5,735 nt of DNA from positions 1 through 5,735 of the forward strand of contig CAYWSB010000250.1 in assembly GCA_964460465.1 (NCBI GenBank), in the 5' to 3' direction. This document shows positions 4,698-5,735 of this stretch, one piece after another. The notes beneath the pieces are model-generated. The model did not search any database and was not told the origin of the DNA. It worked only from the letters and a program-made list of their open reading frames with translations. Position numbers and translations under genes: made by a program. How positions within the stretch are numbered: the first letter of the stretch is position 1; each line of letters opens with the position of its first letter. This stretch comes from SLRI01 sp964460465. Its GTDB lineage: Bacteria > Pseudomonadota > Alphaproteobacteria > Geminicoccales > Geminicoccaceae.

Positions 4698-5735
4698 GTG
4701 CAGCTGTATCTCGACCGCCCCGCGGACACGCAGCCGACCTCCCGCCCGCCCCGCGGCGACTGGCTGGCGCCGAGCCTGATCACGGGCTCGCTGAGGCTGG
4801 TCGACGTCCTGGTGGTGCTGCTCAGCGGCCTCCTCGCCTATTGGGGCCGGTTCGGCTCGCTCGGCATCGACACCTTCAAGGTCTACAGCCTGGCCGTGGG
4901 CTGCCTCGTCTCGCTCAACGTGTTTCATCTGGCCGGGCTCTACCAGTACCAGCACCTGACCAACCTCGCGGAGCAGGCGCGGCGGCTCCTGGTGGCCTGG
5001 CCGCTGGTTGTCGGCGGCCTCTTGATGCTGGGCTTTGCCGCCGGCCTGCTGAACGAGGTGTCGCGCGGCTGGGTGGCGTTGTGGCTGCTGTTCGGCTTCG
5101 CCGGGCTGATGGGCGTGCGGGTGGCCGCCCGGCTGCAGGTGCTGCGTTGGCACCGGGCCGGCCGGCTGACGATGAACATCGCGGTGATCGGTGCCGGCGA
5201 GCACGGCCGGCGGTTCATCGAGCACCTCCGGCAGCAGGAGCGGCACGTCAACATCATCGGCCTGTTCGACGACCGGCGCGACCGCGTCCCCGACTTCATC
5301 GCCGGCTTTCCGGTGCTGGGCACGGTCGACGATCTCCTGCTCTTCGCCCGCCGCCACCGCATCGACCAGGTGGTCGTGGCGCTGCCCTGGGGCGCGGAGG
5401 AGCGCCTCCTGAACTGGCTCAAGAAGCTCAAGGCGCTGCCGGCGGACATCCGGCTCTGCCCCGACGTCATCGGCTTCCACCTGCCCTATCGCGGCGTCTC
5501 GCACATCGGCGGCGTGCCGATGCTCAACGTCTTCGAGAAGCCGATCGCCGGCTGGGACCACGTGGTCAAGACGGTCGAGGACCGGCTGCTGGCCAGCCTG
5601 ATCCTGATCCTGATCGCCCCGCTCATGCTGGCGATCGCGGTCGGCATCAAGCTGACCTCGCCCGGCCCGGTCTTCTTCCGGCAGAAGCGCTACGGCTTCA
5701 ACAACGAGATCATCGAGGTCTTCAAGTTCCGCTCG
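4698..5735 (+). CDS. wcaJ: Undecaprenyl-phosphate glucose phosphotransferase (WcaJ type), 3' truncated by window end
   Basis: The first 346 residues of an initiating phosphoglycosyl transferase that loads glucose-1-phosphate (or a related sugar phosphate) onto undecaprenyl phosphate in the inner membrane, the first step of exopolysaccharide unit assembly. Four hydrophobic segments fall at about 31-50, 63-83, 99-119 and 124-142. A CoA-binding-like Rossmann domain follows with IGAGEHGRR at 164-172. Then come KTVEDRLLAS (291-300), a further hydrophobic hairpin (301-319), and the start of the catalytic sugar-transferase domain, SPGPVFFRQKRYG at 321-333 and EVFKFRS at 340-346. The family is usually about 450-520 residues, so roughly 110-170 residues are missing beyond the window. 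GTG at 4698 is the only good start after the in-frame stop at 4647-4649, and it lacks a clear Shine-Dalgarno sequence. The exact sugar is inferred from family resemblance. Confidence 0.88.
   Translation, partial: MQLYLDRPADTQPTSRPPRGDWLAPSLITGSLRLVDVLVVLLSGLLAYWGRFGSLGIDTFKVYSLAVGCLVSLNVFHLAGLYQYQHLTNLAEQARRLLVAWPLVVGGLLMLGFAAGLLNEVSRGWVALWLLFGFAGLMGVRVAARLQVLRWHRAGRLTMNIAVIGAGEHGRRFIEHLRQQERHVNIIGLFDDRRDRVPDFIAGFPVLGTVDDLLLFARRHRIDQVVVALPWGAEERLLNWLKKLKALPADIRLCPDVIGFHLPYRGVSHIGGVPMLNVFEKPIAGWDHVVKTVEDRLLASLILILIAPLMLAIAVGIKLTSPGPVFFRQKRYGFNNEIIEVFKFRS

Noticed and set aside
4548..5561. A 337-codon minus-strand open frame opposite the wcaJ-like gene
   Set aside because: It is rich in His, Gln, Glu and Ala with no domain, while the plus strand clearly encodes a conserved phosphotransferase.

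Overview
The window is very GC-rich and tightly packed, with GTG and TTG starts and 4-base stop/start overlaps. The protein families suggest a high-GC alphaproteobacterium, perhaps Rhodospirillales-like. This is inferred from style and families; no marker gene is present to fix the taxonomy.

Left edge (1-511): the last 19 residues of a gene entering from upstream overlap by GTGA a 150-residue HEPN/HepT-like protein carrying an R-x4-H motif. This looks like an MNT nucleotidyltransferase/HEPN pair of the toxin-antitoxin type, although only the tail of the first gene is visible.

Centre (508-3532): an exopolysaccharide or surface-polysaccharide block. On the minus strand lies an O-antigen ligase/polymerase-like membrane protein. 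Diverging from it across a 57-base gap is a three-gene, translationally coupled plus-strand operon. Its first gene is a membrane protein with a C-terminal nucleotidyltransferase-fold domain. The next two are PssD (Alg14-like membrane anchor) and PssE (Alg13-like catalytic half), which together should form a split GT28-type glycosyltransferase acting on a lipid-linked sugar at the inner face of the membrane.

Right (3505-5735): a two-helix small membrane protein on the minus strand overlaps the 3' end of pssE tail to tail and diverges from a class I SAM methyltransferase. After a 166-base gap with a candidate promoter and repeats comes an undecaprenyl-phosphate glucose phosphotransferase (WcaJ type), cut by the window end.

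Together, the phosphotransferase would load the first sugar onto undecaprenyl phosphate, PssDE would add a later sugar, and the O-antigen ligase-like protein would polymerise or transfer the finished units in the periplasm. The membrane nucleotidyltransferase-fold protein is the least understood member and the best candidate for something new. No rRNA, tRNA, CRISPR array, IS element or convincing rho-independent terminator was seen.
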